From NCBI RefSeq assembly GCF_900178005.1, contig NZ_FXBS01000006.1, forward strand, positions 186,001-250,000: a stretch of 64,000 nt of DNA, in the 5' to 3' direction. The notes under the pieces are model-generated. The model saw nothing but the letters and a program-made list of their open reading frames with translations. It had not been told where the DNA came from and made no database searches. Positions within the stretch are counted from its first letter, which is position 1. Each line of letters starts with the position of its first letter. Origin of the DNA: Tuberibacillus sp. Marseille-P3662. GTDB taxonomy: Bacteria; Bacillota; Bacilli; Bacillales; Sporolactobacillaceae. Positions 26,595 through 35,340 of this stretch are shown in pieces. The translations under genes were made by a program, and so were the position numbers.

Positions 26595-26699
26595 GTGTTC
26601 TTAACGTTGTTATGGCTTGCTGATGATCAAGCAAGTGGATTCGTAACAGGTATTAGTGTCCCCGTTGATGGGGGGTTTATGGCTTATTCGGGTGTTTAA
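26595..26699 (+). pseudogene. C-terminal remnant of a short-chain dehydrogenase
   Basis: The frame reads LLWLADDQASGFVTGISVPVDGGF plus MAYSGV and a stop, the standard end of SDR sugar-acid reductases (S-x-V-T-G-x-x-x-x-V-D-G-G-F). The rest of the gene, about 220 residues including the catalytic Tyr-Lys, is missing. It marks a deleted sugar-acid gene after ThuA. Confidence 0.75.
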
Positions 26700-26748
26700 G
26701 TTTGCATGAATAAAAATGCAGACGTTATAGAAGAAAATTTAGAGTACT

Positions 26749-26806
26749 AAGAAGGCCGAGATACAAGCTGGATAAAACTTTTTCCAGTTTGAACTCGGTC
26801 TTTTTT
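26749..26806 (+). terminator. Terminator between the ThuA operon and the convergent ROK gene
   Basis: AGGCCGAG pairs with CTCGGTCT, with an inner CTGGA/TCCAG stem, followed by TTTTTTATT on the plus strand. The last bases touch the stop codon of the minus-strand gene. Confidence 0.75.
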
Positions 26807-27995
26807 ATTGTTGCTGTAAATCAACCTTTAAAAAATTTTCTAATGAAAAAGCGGCCACACCTAAAGCAGTGGAATGAGTTGATAGTTGAGCAAAGTCGAC
26901 TTGTAGATCTTTCTGATGAAACCACATTGTCTGATTGGTTATTCGTTGTTTAAGCGGTTCCTTAAGCCACTGTTGACACGAAGCGATTCGATTGCCAATG
27001 ATCACTTGATCAGGGTTGAAAATATTGATGATATTATTAATGCCAACACCTAAGTAATCGCCGATAGTCTCAAACAATTGAATGGTTTGTTTATTGTCAT
27101 GTTCTGCTAACAACAATAAATGTTCCAGTGTGATTTCTTCCGCATGATGAGGTGGTTGAATCCCGGTCTGCTCTGCATTTGTTATTAAAGCTTGTTCGGA
27201 TGCATACAATTCCCAGCAGCCTTCATTTCCACAGCGGCACTTAGCCCCACCTACTTCAATGGTCATATGTCCTAGCTCCCCAGAAAAACCGTTGTTGCCT
27301 TTAAAGAGATCTCCGTTTAATATTAACCCGGTGCCGATGCCTATCCCTGCGCTGACGTAGACGATATTATTAAAGTCTTTACCTATACCGAATTTTTTTT
27401 CACCGTAGGCACCAGCGTTAGCTTCATTGGCAACAACCACAGGAAGGTTGTATTTTTTCTCTAGTACTTTTTGCAGGTCAATATTTTTCCACCCTAGATT
27501 TGGCGCTAGCAATACTTCTCCATTGTTACTGACAGAACCAGGGACCCCGATCCCAATACCAACCACTCCGTAAGCGCTGGGCGGGGCTGAGTTAAAGAGA
27601 CGATCGATCATTTGGAACAGATTACTCTGAATACCTTCATAAGACAAATGATTGAATTTAATCTTCTCTTCGTGGTGAATATTTCCTTGTAAGTCTGTTA
27701 ATATGCCAAATAAATAATTGACACCCAAATCAATGCCAATGGAATAGCCGGCTAACTGATTGAACAACAGCATGACGGGTCTTCTTCCACCACTTGACTC
27801 TCCAGGACCGGATTCATAAATGAGCTGTTCTTCTAATAATTCATTGACTAAAGAGGAAACTGTCCCTTTATTTAAACCCGTCAAATTGGATGTCTCTGCA
27901 CGTGATATAGGAGAGCGATCTTTAATGGTTTCCAACACTAACGATTTATTCCCTTTCTTAACGACATATTGATTCCAAGTTTGATTCATTGACAT
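26805..27995 (-). CDS. xylR: ROK-family transcriptional repressor, probable xylose repressor
   Basis: 396 residues from the ATG preceded at 6 bases by AGAAAGAG; longer starts lack a site. The N-terminal winged helix (SRAETSNLTGLNKGTVSSLVNELL, about residues 30-53) precedes a ROK sugar-kinase-like domain with GIDLGVNYLFGILTD, GIGIGVPGSV, the zinc motif CRCGNEGCWE and GELGHMTIEVGG. XylR-type proteins repress xylose genes and release DNA on binding xylose. It is divergent from the xylo-oligosaccharide importer (159 bp between) and convergent with the ThuA operon, and is the obvious candidate for the shared operator upstream of xylA and copy A. Confidence 0.87.
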   Translation of the reverse strand: MSMNQTWNQYVVKKGNKSLVLETIKDRSPISRAETSNLTGLNKGTVSSLVNELLEEQLIYESGPGESSGGRRPVMLLFNQLAGYSIGIDLGVNYLFGILTDLQGNIHHEEKIKFNHLSYEGIQSNLFQMIDRLFNSAPPSAYGVVGIGIGVPGSVSNNGEVLLAPNLGWKNIDLQKVLEKKYNLPVVVANEANAGAYGEKKFGIGKDFNNIVYVSAGIGIGTGLILNGDLFKGNNGFSGELGHMTIEVGGAKCRCGNEGCWELYASEQALITNAEQTGIQPPHHAEEITLEHLLLLAEHDNKQTIQLFETIGDYLGVGINNIINIFNPDQVIIGNRIASCQQWLKEPLKQRITNQTMWFHQKDLQVDFAQLSTHSTALGVAAFSLENFLKVDLQQQ

Positions 27996-28109
27996 TTTCA
28001 TCTCTTTCTTCCGTTTCTTTAAGTTTATCAGACAAGAACAGTAAAATAAACTTTGTTTATCCACTAGACGAATGATGTGTTGTTTGATATACTCAAAATC
28101 ATAGTAATA

Positions 28110-28125
28110 ACTAGCTATCGCTAGT
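28110..28125. promoter_or_regulatory. Palindrome before the xylo-oligosaccharide importer
   Basis: ACTAGC-TATC-GCTAGT is a perfect 6-bp dyad, 29 bp before the start codon of the binding-protein gene and in the divergent region with the ROK repressor. It is followed by GATCAAAATTATA, which loosely echoes the GATTAAATTATA core of the shared xylA/ThuA leader element. It may be an operator or a 5'-end hairpin. Confidence 0.4.
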
Positions 28126-28153
28126 GATCAAAATTATAGGGGGGATTTTTTTT

Positions 28154-29464
28154 ATGGGAAGTAGGAAAGCGGTTTCATTAGTATTTATGATTTTCGCCAC
28201 GTTGTTACTAGTGGCTGGCTGTTCAAGTTCAGAAGGTTCATCCGGCGGTGGGTCAGACTCTGGCGATAAAAAAACGATTGAATTTATGCACTTATGGCCG
28301 GAAGGAAGTTCCAAAGACCATTACGAAATTGTTAACGAAATTGTTGACGGTTTTGAGAAGGAGCATACGGATGTTAATGTCGATGTTCAAGTCTTAAATA
28401 ACGAACAATACAAGCAGAAGCTGAAAGTATTATCTACCTCTAATAAATTGCCGGATGTTGGTATGACTTGGCCGGCTGGTTTTTTGGAACCTTATGTAAG
28501 CGGTGACATGTTTGCACCTTTAGATAATGTTCTTAATGACGGTTTAAAAGATTCATTTGTGTCTGGCACAGCTGAAGCATATCAAGTTGACGGTAAGACT
28601 TATGGTCTTCCGCTTGAGTTAAATATTGCTACTGTCTTCTACAATAAGTCCATTTTTGATAAATATAATTTGAAGGCACCTAAAACTTATGAAGAACTCA
28701 AGGATGTCATTACTACTCTAAAAGATAATGGCGTTGCACCCGTTGCATTAGGAAATAAAGACAAATGGACGGGTTCAATGTGGTATATGTATCTTGCGGA
28801 CAGACTTGGGGGACCGGAAGGATTAAAGAAAGCCATTAATGGGTCCGGTTCTTTTGAAGACCCTGCCTTAGTTAAAGCGGGGGGTAAAGTTAAAGAGTTA
28901 GTTGATATGGGGACTTTCGTCAAAGGTTTTAACGGCTTATCTGACCAAGAAGCAAAAAGTATGTTTATGAATGGACAAGCAGCCATGTACTTAATAGCCA
29001 CTTGGGACTTACCTAATTACACAACGAATGAAGACGTGCCACAAGAGTTTCGTGATTCTGTCGACTACTTTAAGTTTCCGACGGTCAATGGAAATGGCGA
29101 CAAGAAAAGTTTTGTAGGTGGGCCTGGTGTTGGATTGTTTGTTTCGCAAAATTCGGATGTTAAAAAAGAAGCTAAAGCGTTCGCTAAGTATTTTGTACAG
29201 CAATGGGGTGAAAAATCTGTCTCTGAAGCAGGGGTGATTCCGGCAACAAAAGTTAATAGTGATGGACTTGACCTTCCTCAGATGTACACAGATGTATTAA
29301 AGGATTTGAACCAAGCCAACAATCTTACGCTATTTGCTGACGTACAAATGAGCCCTGATGTAGCTCAGACCCATCTTGATTTAATTCAAGCACTGTTCGG
29401 TGGTGAGATAACACCAGAAGAGTTTGCGAAGAAACAAGAAGAAGCCATTTCGAAAGACAAATAG
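28154..29464 (+). CDS. Xylo-oligosaccharide-type ABC importer binding lipoprotein
   Basis: 436 residues from the ATG after ATAGGGGGGATTTTTTTT; a GTG at 28124 lies before the binding site. The signal peptide ends in LVAGC, so the mature protein is lipid-anchored, followed by a Ser/Gly linker. The SBP_bac_1 (CUT1) fold is seen from IEFMHLWPEG, with YGLPLELNIATVFYNK and MFMNGQAAMYLIATWDLPN as typical ligand-cleft segments. With the two permeases and the GH52 enzyme downstream it should bind xylobiose or longer xylosides. Confidence 0.9.
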   Translation: MGSRKAVSLVFMIFATLLLVAGCSSSEGSSGGGSDSGDKKTIEFMHLWPEGSSKDHYEIVNEIVDGFEKEHTDVNVDVQVLNNEQYKQKLKVLSTSNKLPDVGMTWPAGFLEPYVSGDMFAPLDNVLNDGLKDSFVSGTAEAYQVDGKTYGLPLELNIATVFYNKSIFDKYNLKAPKTYEELKDVITTLKDNGVAPVALGNKDKWTGSMWYMYLADRLGGPEGLKKAINGSGSFEDPALVKAGGKVKELVDMGTFVKGFNGLSDQEAKSMFMNGQAAMYLIATWDLPNYTTNEDVPQEFRDSVDYFKFPTVNGNGDKKSFVGGPGVGLFVSQNSDVKKEAKAFAKYFVQQWGEKSVSEAGVIPATKVNSDGLDLPQMYTDVLKDLNQANNLTLFADVQMSPDVAQTHLDLIQALFGGEITPEEFAKKQEEAISKDK

Positions 29465-29490
29465 CAGCTGTTTTTAAATTTTTCAATGCG

Positions 29491-29531
29491 AATGGAAAGG
29501 GCATTTCCTTTTTGGAGTGTCCTTTTCCATT
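29491..29531 (+). other. Strong intercistronic hairpin after the binding-protein gene
   Basis: AATGGAAAGG pairs with CCTTTTCCATT and the stem continues with short interruptions to a T-rich loop. There is no U-tail, so it is more likely to stall 3'-exonucleases and keep the binding-protein mRNA more abundant than that of the permeases. Confidence 0.6.
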
Positions 29532-29556
29532 TGATATTGATAGGGGGGTTGGATCC

Positions 29557-30435
29557 ATGAAACAAGTGATGTCTAATAAATGGATGATTACTTTGTATGT
29601 TCTTCCTGCATTGCTGTTAATTGCTGTACTGATATTTATCCCACTAATATTGACGGGGTATTACGGGCTTATGGAATGGAATGGTATTGGCACCATGAAG
29701 ATCATTGGTCTCGATAATTATATAAAGGCGATCCAAGATGGTGCTTTCTGGGAGAGTGCCTTTCACTCCTTTTTGTTAGCATTGTTTTCCACACTTAGTT
29801 TAATTTTATACTTGGCGGTGTCATTGATCTTAGCTTCCAAAATTACTGGGGCGGATTTGCTTAGAAAAATCTATTTAATTCCCATGCTATTGTCATCAGT
29901 AGCGATTGCTCAGCTTTGGATTAAAGTTTATAATCCAACGAACGGCATGCTTAATAGTATTCTTAGGGCGGTTGGCATTGATAGTCCTCCGACTTGGTTA
30001 GCCGATCCTTCTATTGTTTTATATGCCATTTTTATCCCGATCCTATGGCAGTACGCAGGTTTTTACATCTTAATCTATTATGCTGCGTTAAAGAACATAC
30101 CGAATTCATTAATAGAAGCCGCTAGAATCGATGGTGCTTCTGCGTTCCAAATTGCTTATAAAATTAAGATACCTCTCATTATGGGAATCGTGAAGGTCAC
30201 AATTGTGCTCGCCATTGTCGGTTCTTTGAAGTACTTTGATCTCATTTACGTCATGACAGGTGGCGGCCCCAATGGCGCTAGTGACGTGATGGCTTCTTAT
30301 ATGTACAAACTAGCTTTTGACAGCTATAACTTCGGTTATGGTAGTGCTATTGGCTTTCTATTATTGATTATCACATTAATTGTGACGGTTATTATTCGTA
30401 AATTAACGGCTTCTGATGAAGAAATACAGTATTAA
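29557..30435 (+). CDS. CUT1 sugar ABC permease, MalF/UgpA type
   Basis: 292 residues with six membrane spans. The start ATG is five bases after TAGGGGGGTTGG; an ATG at 29512 falls inside the upstream hairpin. The EAARIDGAS..QIAYKIKIPL loop near residue 190 is the EAA motif that docks on the ATPase. It forms the channel with the next gene for xylo-oligosaccharides. No ATPase gene lies in the operon, so a shared MsmX-like ATPase elsewhere is expected. Confidence 0.92.
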   Translation: MKQVMSNKWMITLYVLPALLLIAVLIFIPLILTGYYGLMEWNGIGTMKIIGLDNYIKAIQDGAFWESAFHSFLLALFSTLSLILYLAVSLILASKITGADLLRKIYLIPMLLSSVAIAQLWIKVYNPTNGMLNSILRAVGIDSPPTWLADPSIVLYAIFIPILWQYAGFYILIYYAALKNIPNSLIEAARIDGASAFQIAYKIKIPLIMGIVKVTIVLAIVGSLKYFDLIYVMTGGGPNGASDVMASYMYKLAFDSYNFGYGSAIGFLLLIITLIVTVIIRKLTASDEEIQY

Positions 30436-30451
30436 CAGGGAGGTGCTTGTC

Positions 30452-31273
30452 ATGGGACGTGTTGGTTATGGCGTGTTATATCTTTGTCTTGCTCTTGTCG
30501 GAGTATTTCAAATATTCCCCTTAATATGGCTCTTTATGTTTTCACTGAAAACCAACAGTGAAATTTTTTCAGGAGCGCCGTTTGCCTTACCAACGGATCC
30601 GCAATGGGGGAATTATCTAAAGGTCTGGGAAGGCGGCATCGGTGTTTACTTCTTTAATAGTGTATGGATCACGGCAGTAGCCATTATTCTAACGGTATTG
30701 CTAGCAAGTATGGCGACGTTTGCGATTACCCGGATGCATTGGAAACTTAGTTCTTTCGTTCTTGGTTTATTCATGGTTGGGCTGATGATTCCAGTTCACT
30801 CTGCGTTAATTCCACTATTTAATATGTTTTCAAATGTCAATCTGATTGACAATCCTTTATCTATTGTCATCACGTATACGGCCTACAATTTGCCGATTAC
30901 CATGATGATCTTGCTTGGATTTTATTACACATTACCGCGTGAAATAGAGGAAGCTGCCATTATTGATGGGTGTTCGATTCACCGTTTGTTTTTCCGTATC
31001 ATTTTGCCGATGACCACACCGGTTATGTCAACAACTGTGATCATCAATATGATCTACAACTGGAATGAATTTGTCTTTGTGAACACATTTATCAGTTCGG
31101 ACAAATTTAAAACACTGACAGTAGGGATTCAGAATTTCATCGGTCAGTACATGACAGACTGGGGTGCCATTGGGGCAACTTTAATTATAAGTGTATTGCC
31201 CATTTTGGTTGCCTTTATCTTCTTCAGTAACAAAGTTGTCGAAGGGATTTCTCAAAGTGCTGTAAAAGGCTAA
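30452..31273 (+). CDS. CUT1 sugar ABC permease, MalG/UgpE type
   Basis: 273 residues with six membrane spans. The EAA loop is EEAAIIDGCSIHRLFFRIILPMT, and the end EGISQSAVKG is usual for the MalG group. The ATG at 30452 follows GGGAGGTG by 8 bases; an ATG at 30416 would overlap the first permease and has no site. Partner of the preceding permease. Confidence 0.92.
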   Translation: MGRVGYGVLYLCLALVGVFQIFPLIWLFMFSLKTNSEIFSGAPFALPTDPQWGNYLKVWEGGIGVYFFNSVWITAVAIILTVLLASMATFAITRMHWKLSSFVLGLFMVGLMIPVHSALIPLFNMFSNVNLIDNPLSIVITYTAYNLPITMMILLGFYYTLPREIEEAAIIDGCSIHRLFFRIILPMTTPVMSTTVIINMIYNWNEFVFVNTFISSDKFKTLTVGIQNFIGQYMTDWGAIGATLIISVLPILVAFIFFSNKVVEGISQSAVKG

Positions 31274-31298
31274 TCAATTTATAGAAGGAAGGGATAAT

Positions 31299-33410
31299 GT
31301 GGTTAAAAATCATTTTTTTAATGCCCATCATTCACCGATCGGCTCTTTTTCTAGTTTTACCTTAGGCTTTCTCGGTGATGGCGGTGGCTTGGATTTAGAA
31401 CTAGGAAGATCTCCGCGAAAGAATGTATATATAGGCGTTGAGTCTCCAGACAAAGAAGGTATTTACGAAACGCTGCCTTTCTTTGGTTCTTATACAGATG
31501 AAAGTGCACGCTATGATATTGAAAATCCTGATCCGGATCCTGAAAAGCCGGACATCATTCATCCCTTTTTGAAAGAGGACGTTGAACGTGATTTTAAACT
31601 AGGTACCGATACCTGGAAAGTGGGGGATCTAACGTACACAATCTATTCCCAAGTCCATCCTGTTGAAGAACCGAAAACAGCAAGTGATGATGAGTTAAAA
31701 TTAACGTTAGTTCCCGCAGTATTAGCAGAATTAACAATTGATAATACCAAAGGGGAAAAAAGTCGTCGAGCATTTTTCGGCTATGAAGGAAGTGATCCCT
31801 ACAGCTCGATGCGGAGGCTGGATGATGTAGCTGATTTGGCAGGTGTTGGTGAAGGAAGATTAACGGCCATTGCGGCATCAAAGGCGGATGCACGTTCAGC
31901 AATGCAATTTAGTATGGAGAATATATTGGATACACCACACGAAGAAAATTGGACCTTTGGGCTTGGATCAATAGGTTCGTTGGTTATGGATGTTCCAGCA
32001 GGAGAAAAGGCGACTTATCAATTTGCGGTTTGCTTCCACCGAGGAGGTATCGCAACGGCTGGTATGGATGCTTCCTATTATTACACGAAGTATTTTGCGA
32101 ATATTGAAGAAGTCGCCACTTTTGCCTTAGATCATTTTGATAGAATAAAAGAGAGAGCTATAGAGGCTAACCGGATGCTGGAGGACGCCAAATTATCTGA
32201 TGATCAAAAATTTATGATGGCTCATTCGATTCGGAGTTACTATGGATGTACCCAACTGCTTGAGCGGGAGGGTCAACCATTTTGGATTGTTAATGAAGGT
32301 GAATACCGGATGATGAATACCTTCGACTTAACCGTTGATCAACTTTTCTTTGAGCTGAAAATGAACCCATGGACGGTTAAAAATGAGCTTGATATGTTTG
32401 TTGAGCGTTTTAGTTATGAGGATCAAGTCCGTTTTCCTAATGATAACAAGTTATATCCCGGCGGAATCAGTTTTACGCATGATATGGGTGTTGCCAATAC
32501 CATAAGCAGACCTCATTATTCAGCGTATGAACTCTATGGTATAGACGGGTGCTTCTCGCATATGACTCACGAGCAGCTTGTCAACTGGATATTGACGGCC
32601 TCCGTTTATGTCGAACAAACGAAAGATGAAAAGTGGCTTTCAGCGAATGTGACTATTTTAAAACAGTGCTTTGATAGCTTGTTGAATAGAGATCATCCTG
32701 AGCCTGACAAGCGTAACGGGCTTATGGGCCTTGATTCTTCTCGGGTAATGGGAGGAGCTGAAATTACAACCTACGATAGTCTTGACGTCTCATTAGGGCA
32801 ATCGAGAAATAACATTTATCTTGGTGGGAAAATATGGGCATCCTACATTGCATTAGAGAAAATTTTCCGTGACAACGGTGAGGTAGGGCTTGCTGAACTG
32901 GCTGGAACCCAGGCGGACCGGAGTGCTAAAACCATCGTTAACAATGTCACATCTGGAGGCTATGTTCCTGCTGTCATCGGTGAAAATAATGATTCTCGAA
33001 TTATTCCGGCAATCGAAGGGCTGATCTTCCCTTATTATACAAACAATCACGATGCGCTTGACCCTAACGGACGATTTGGCGAGTATATTAACGTACTTAA
33101 AAAGCATCTGAAGACGGTGTTAAAAGAAGGCGTCTGTTTATTCGAAGACGGTGGTTGGAAGATTTCATCGACGAGTCATAATTCATGGCTCAGCAAAGTC
33201 TACTTAAGCCAGTTTATTGCCCGCGAGATTTTAAAATATGACGATAAGCAGGGAGCACGGGCCGACGCAGCTCACGTCAAATGGTTAACACATCCAGAGC
33301 TGTCTGTTTGGAGCTGGAGCGACCAAATCATCTCGGGAGAGATAACAGGCAGTAAGTATTACCCTAGAGGTGTCACTAGCATCCTTTGGCTAGAAGAAAG
33401 TCATCCATAA
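31299..33410 (+). CDS. GH52 beta-xylosidase, cytosolic
   Basis: 703 residues, closely resembling the Geobacillus GH52 enzyme XynB2 over its full length, from NAHHSPIGSFSSFTLGF to YYPRGVTSILWLEE. The catalytic nucleophile Glu is residue 335 in NEGEYRMMNTFD. The general acid Asp lies in the TTYDSLDVSLGQ segment (residues 491-502). No signal peptide is present, so it hydrolyses imported xylobiose and short xylosides to xylose inside the cell. The GTG start lies five bases after GAAGGAAGGG; an ATG two bases upstream is out of frame. GH52 is a small, mostly bacillar family. It ends the importer operon. Confidence 0.95.
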   Translation: MVKNHFFNAHHSPIGSFSSFTLGFLGDGGGLDLELGRSPRKNVYIGVESPDKEGIYETLPFFGSYTDESARYDIENPDPDPEKPDIIHPFLKEDVERDFKLGTDTWKVGDLTYTIYSQVHPVEEPKTASDDELKLTLVPAVLAELTIDNTKGEKSRRAFFGYEGSDPYSSMRRLDDVADLAGVGEGRLTAIAASKADARSAMQFSMENILDTPHEENWTFGLGSIGSLVMDVPAGEKATYQFAVCFHRGGIATAGMDASYYYTKYFANIEEVATFALDHFDRIKERAIEANRMLEDAKLSDDQKFMMAHSIRSYYGCTQLLEREGQPFWIVNEGEYRMMNTFDLTVDQLFFELKMNPWTVKNELDMFVERFSYEDQVRFPNDNKLYPGGISFTHDMGVANTISRPHYSAYELYGIDGCFSHMTHEQLVNWILTASVYVEQTKDEKWLSANVTILKQCFDSLLNRDHPEPDKRNGLMGLDSSRVMGGAEITTYDSLDVSLGQSRNNIYLGGKIWASYIALEKIFRDNGEVGLAELAGTQADRSAKTIVNNVTSGGYVPAVIGENNDSRIIPAIEGLIFPYYTNNHDALDPNGRFGEYINVLKKHLKTVLKEGVCLFEDGGWKISSTSHNSWLSKVYLSQFIAREILKYDDKQGARADAAHVKWLTHPELSVWSWSDQIISGEITGSKYYPRGVTSILWLEESHP

Positions 33411-33428
33411 GTACTTTTACTAGTAATA

Positions 33429-33487
33429 ATAAAACCACCGCATTCTCCGTGAGTAACAAATAGGAAAGTGTGGTGGTTTATTTATAT
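33429..33487. terminator. Bidirectional terminator after the GH52 gene
   Basis: AAACCACC pairs with GGTGGTTT across a long loop with additional CA/TG pairs; A-rich and T-rich flanks on either side suit both the GH52 operon and the convergent YesL-like gene. Confidence 0.7.
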
Positions 33488-33518
33488 TTACGATTGATCT
33501 CTACATAATTAAGCAATT

Positions 33519-34142
33519 TTAGACTTGCTTATCATGTGCTTTTCGGCTTATTTTGTTAAAGGCATTTAAGCACATCCACATAGTAATAAATGCATATGTA
33601 CTGCCCCCAAAAATAAACGCTAATGCGGGTATGGCTTTCATAACGAAAAAGATAGCTACTAGACTGATAACCATAAATAAATTATGCAGGGGATGAATTA
33701 ACATAATAAAAAAGGCGTTTTTAATCACCTGAGGTACTTTTAAATCATAATGGACAAATGCCGGGAAAATATAAAGCAGAAATAAAATAAATAGTAACAT
33801 AAAAGCGAACAAAGGGATATATGTCAATGCCATTGTATTCAGACTGAGTTGAATGTACCGAACATCGATATAAATCATAATACCTATCAAAGCAATAAAC
33901 AGACCTAAGAGATTGCTTTTTATAAATTCTGACCTATAATGCTTCCAAAACGAAGGAAAAATTGGAATGTCAGCATTTCCTTTAAGCCATTCTCGGACAA
34001 GGGTGAACATAGCTGTTGTAGCAGGAAAAAAACCAAAGATCAATCCTCCAAGTAATGAAAACAGCCCCCATAAAAGATTGATATATGCAAATCTTGTTAA
34101 CCATTCCATGGCATTGTAGATGACCCCGCTGGCATGATTCAC
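33519..34142 (-). CDS. YesL-like membrane protein (DUF624)
   Basis: 207 residues from a GTG five bases after GGGGGAG; a longer frame lacks a site. MEWLTRFAYINLLWGLFSLLGG and FGFFPATTAMFTLVREW near the N-terminus are the DUF624/YesL signature. Five or six membrane spans are visible. YesL homologues accompany oligosaccharide ABC importers and polysaccharide enzymes in bacilli, but their function is unknown; a role in importer assembly or activity is a guess. It is convergent with the GH52 operon and apparently monocistronic. Confidence 0.82.
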   Translation of the reverse strand: MNHASGVIYNAMEWLTRFAYINLLWGLFSLLGGLIFGFFPATTAMFTLVREWLKGNADIPIFPSFWKHYRSEFIKSNLLGLFIALIGIMIYIDVRYIQLSLNTMALTYIPLFAFMLLFILFLLYIFPAFVHYDLKVPQVIKNAFFIMLIHPLHNLFMVISLVAIFFVMKAIPALAFIFGGSTYAFITMWMCLNAFNKISRKAHDKQV

Positions 34143-34432
34143 GAATACTCCCCCATAACTGAAGACTTGACTGTTTACTTTATGGTCCCTTCTATAATAC
34201 GGCAAGAAAAGATATTAGCATGCTTTAAGGGATAAAGCGTTTGCTATCAAAATCAATAACTAGTTGTATTATAAACCTTAATTTATGCATTATACAAACT
34301 AATAAAATAGTTGACGAGAGGCATTCTTTTTTGTGATTTTAATCGCTGCTTGACTTCTCGCTTTTCTCTTTCACATTAAAATAAAAACGATATAATAGAA
34401 TTATTATAAAAAAAGTGTGGAAGGGTGAGGTT

Positions 34433-35326
34433 ATGTATTACGGTTCGATTGAAGCTGGCGGCACGAAATTTGTTTGTGCGGTTGGCCGTGACAATGGTGA
34501 GATTATAACATCGACGCAAATGAATACGGAACGACCAGAGAAAACAATGCCACAAGTCCTTGACTTTTTCCGCCAATATCAATTGAAGTCGATTGGTATT
34601 GGTTCCTTTGGTCCGATTGATATTGCAACCCAAAGTTATACCTATGGGCATATCACATCGACGCCAAAATTAGATTGGCGGGATTATCCGTTGGTTCAAA
34701 CCATCCAGTCTGCTTTGGATGTTCCAATTAGTTTTAACACTGATGTGAATGCTGCTGCTTTAGGTGAAGCGACATTGGGAGCTGCCAGAGGCTTGGATAG
34801 CTGCTTATACATAACAGTTGGTACAGGCATTGGGGCTGGAGCAGTCGTCCGCGGTCAAGTATTGCAAGGTCTATCCCACCCGGAAATGGGGCATATTCTG
34901 ATCCGTAGACATCCAGATGATGATTATCAAGGTAATTGCCCTTATCATAAAGACTGTCTTGAAGGTTTGGCGGCAGGTCCAGCTATTGAAAAGCGATGGG
35001 GGAAAAAGGGGATGGATTTATCAGATCGTCCAGAGGTTTGGGAGCTTGAAGCTTATTATATTGCGCAGGCATTGGTTCAGTATGCCATGATTCTATCACC
35101 GAAGAAAATGATACTGGGTGGCGGCGTCATGAAACAGTTTCAGCTTTTTCCGCTGATTCGAAGCAAGTTTCAAGAACTATTAAATGGTTACTTTGATTTT
35201 CCAGAAGTCACTGATCAAATTGATGAATATATCGTTTCTCCCGGTCTGGGGGATCAAGCTGGTATCACAGGTGGCCTTGTATTAGCAAAACAAGTGGCAG
35301 GTCGTCCATATAAAAGCGCTGAATAA
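34433..35326 (+). CDS. scrK: ROK-family fructokinase
   Basis: 297 residues. YGSIEAGGTKFVCAVG is the ATP-binding start, and NTDVNAAALGEATLGAA carries the catalytic Asp. The zinc site HPEMGH plus CPYHKDC and the EGLAAGPAIEKRWG run are those of ScrK/YdhR fructokinases. It phosphorylates fructose, possibly mannose, to the 6-phosphate. The ATG at 34433 follows AAGGGTGAGG by two bases, or by about seven if AAGGG is the active site; an upstream GTG precedes that site. It has a TATAAT-like -10 close by (34390-34395) and is followed at 14 bp by topB. Confidence 0.9.
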   Translation: MYYGSIEAGGTKFVCAVGRDNGEIITSTQMNTERPEKTMPQVLDFFRQYQLKSIGIGSFGPIDIATQSYTYGHITSTPKLDWRDYPLVQTIQSALDVPISFNTDVNAAALGEATLGAARGLDSCLYITVGTGIGAGAVVRGQVLQGLSHPEMGHILIRRHPDDDYQGNCPYHKDCLEGLAAGPAIEKRWGKKGMDLSDRPEVWELEAYYIAQALVQYAMILSPKKMILGGGVMKQFQLFPLIRSKFQELLNGYFDFPEVTDQIDEYIVSPGLGDQAGITGGLVLAKQVAGRPYKSAE

Positions 35327-35340
35327 AGGATGGGTTCTAG

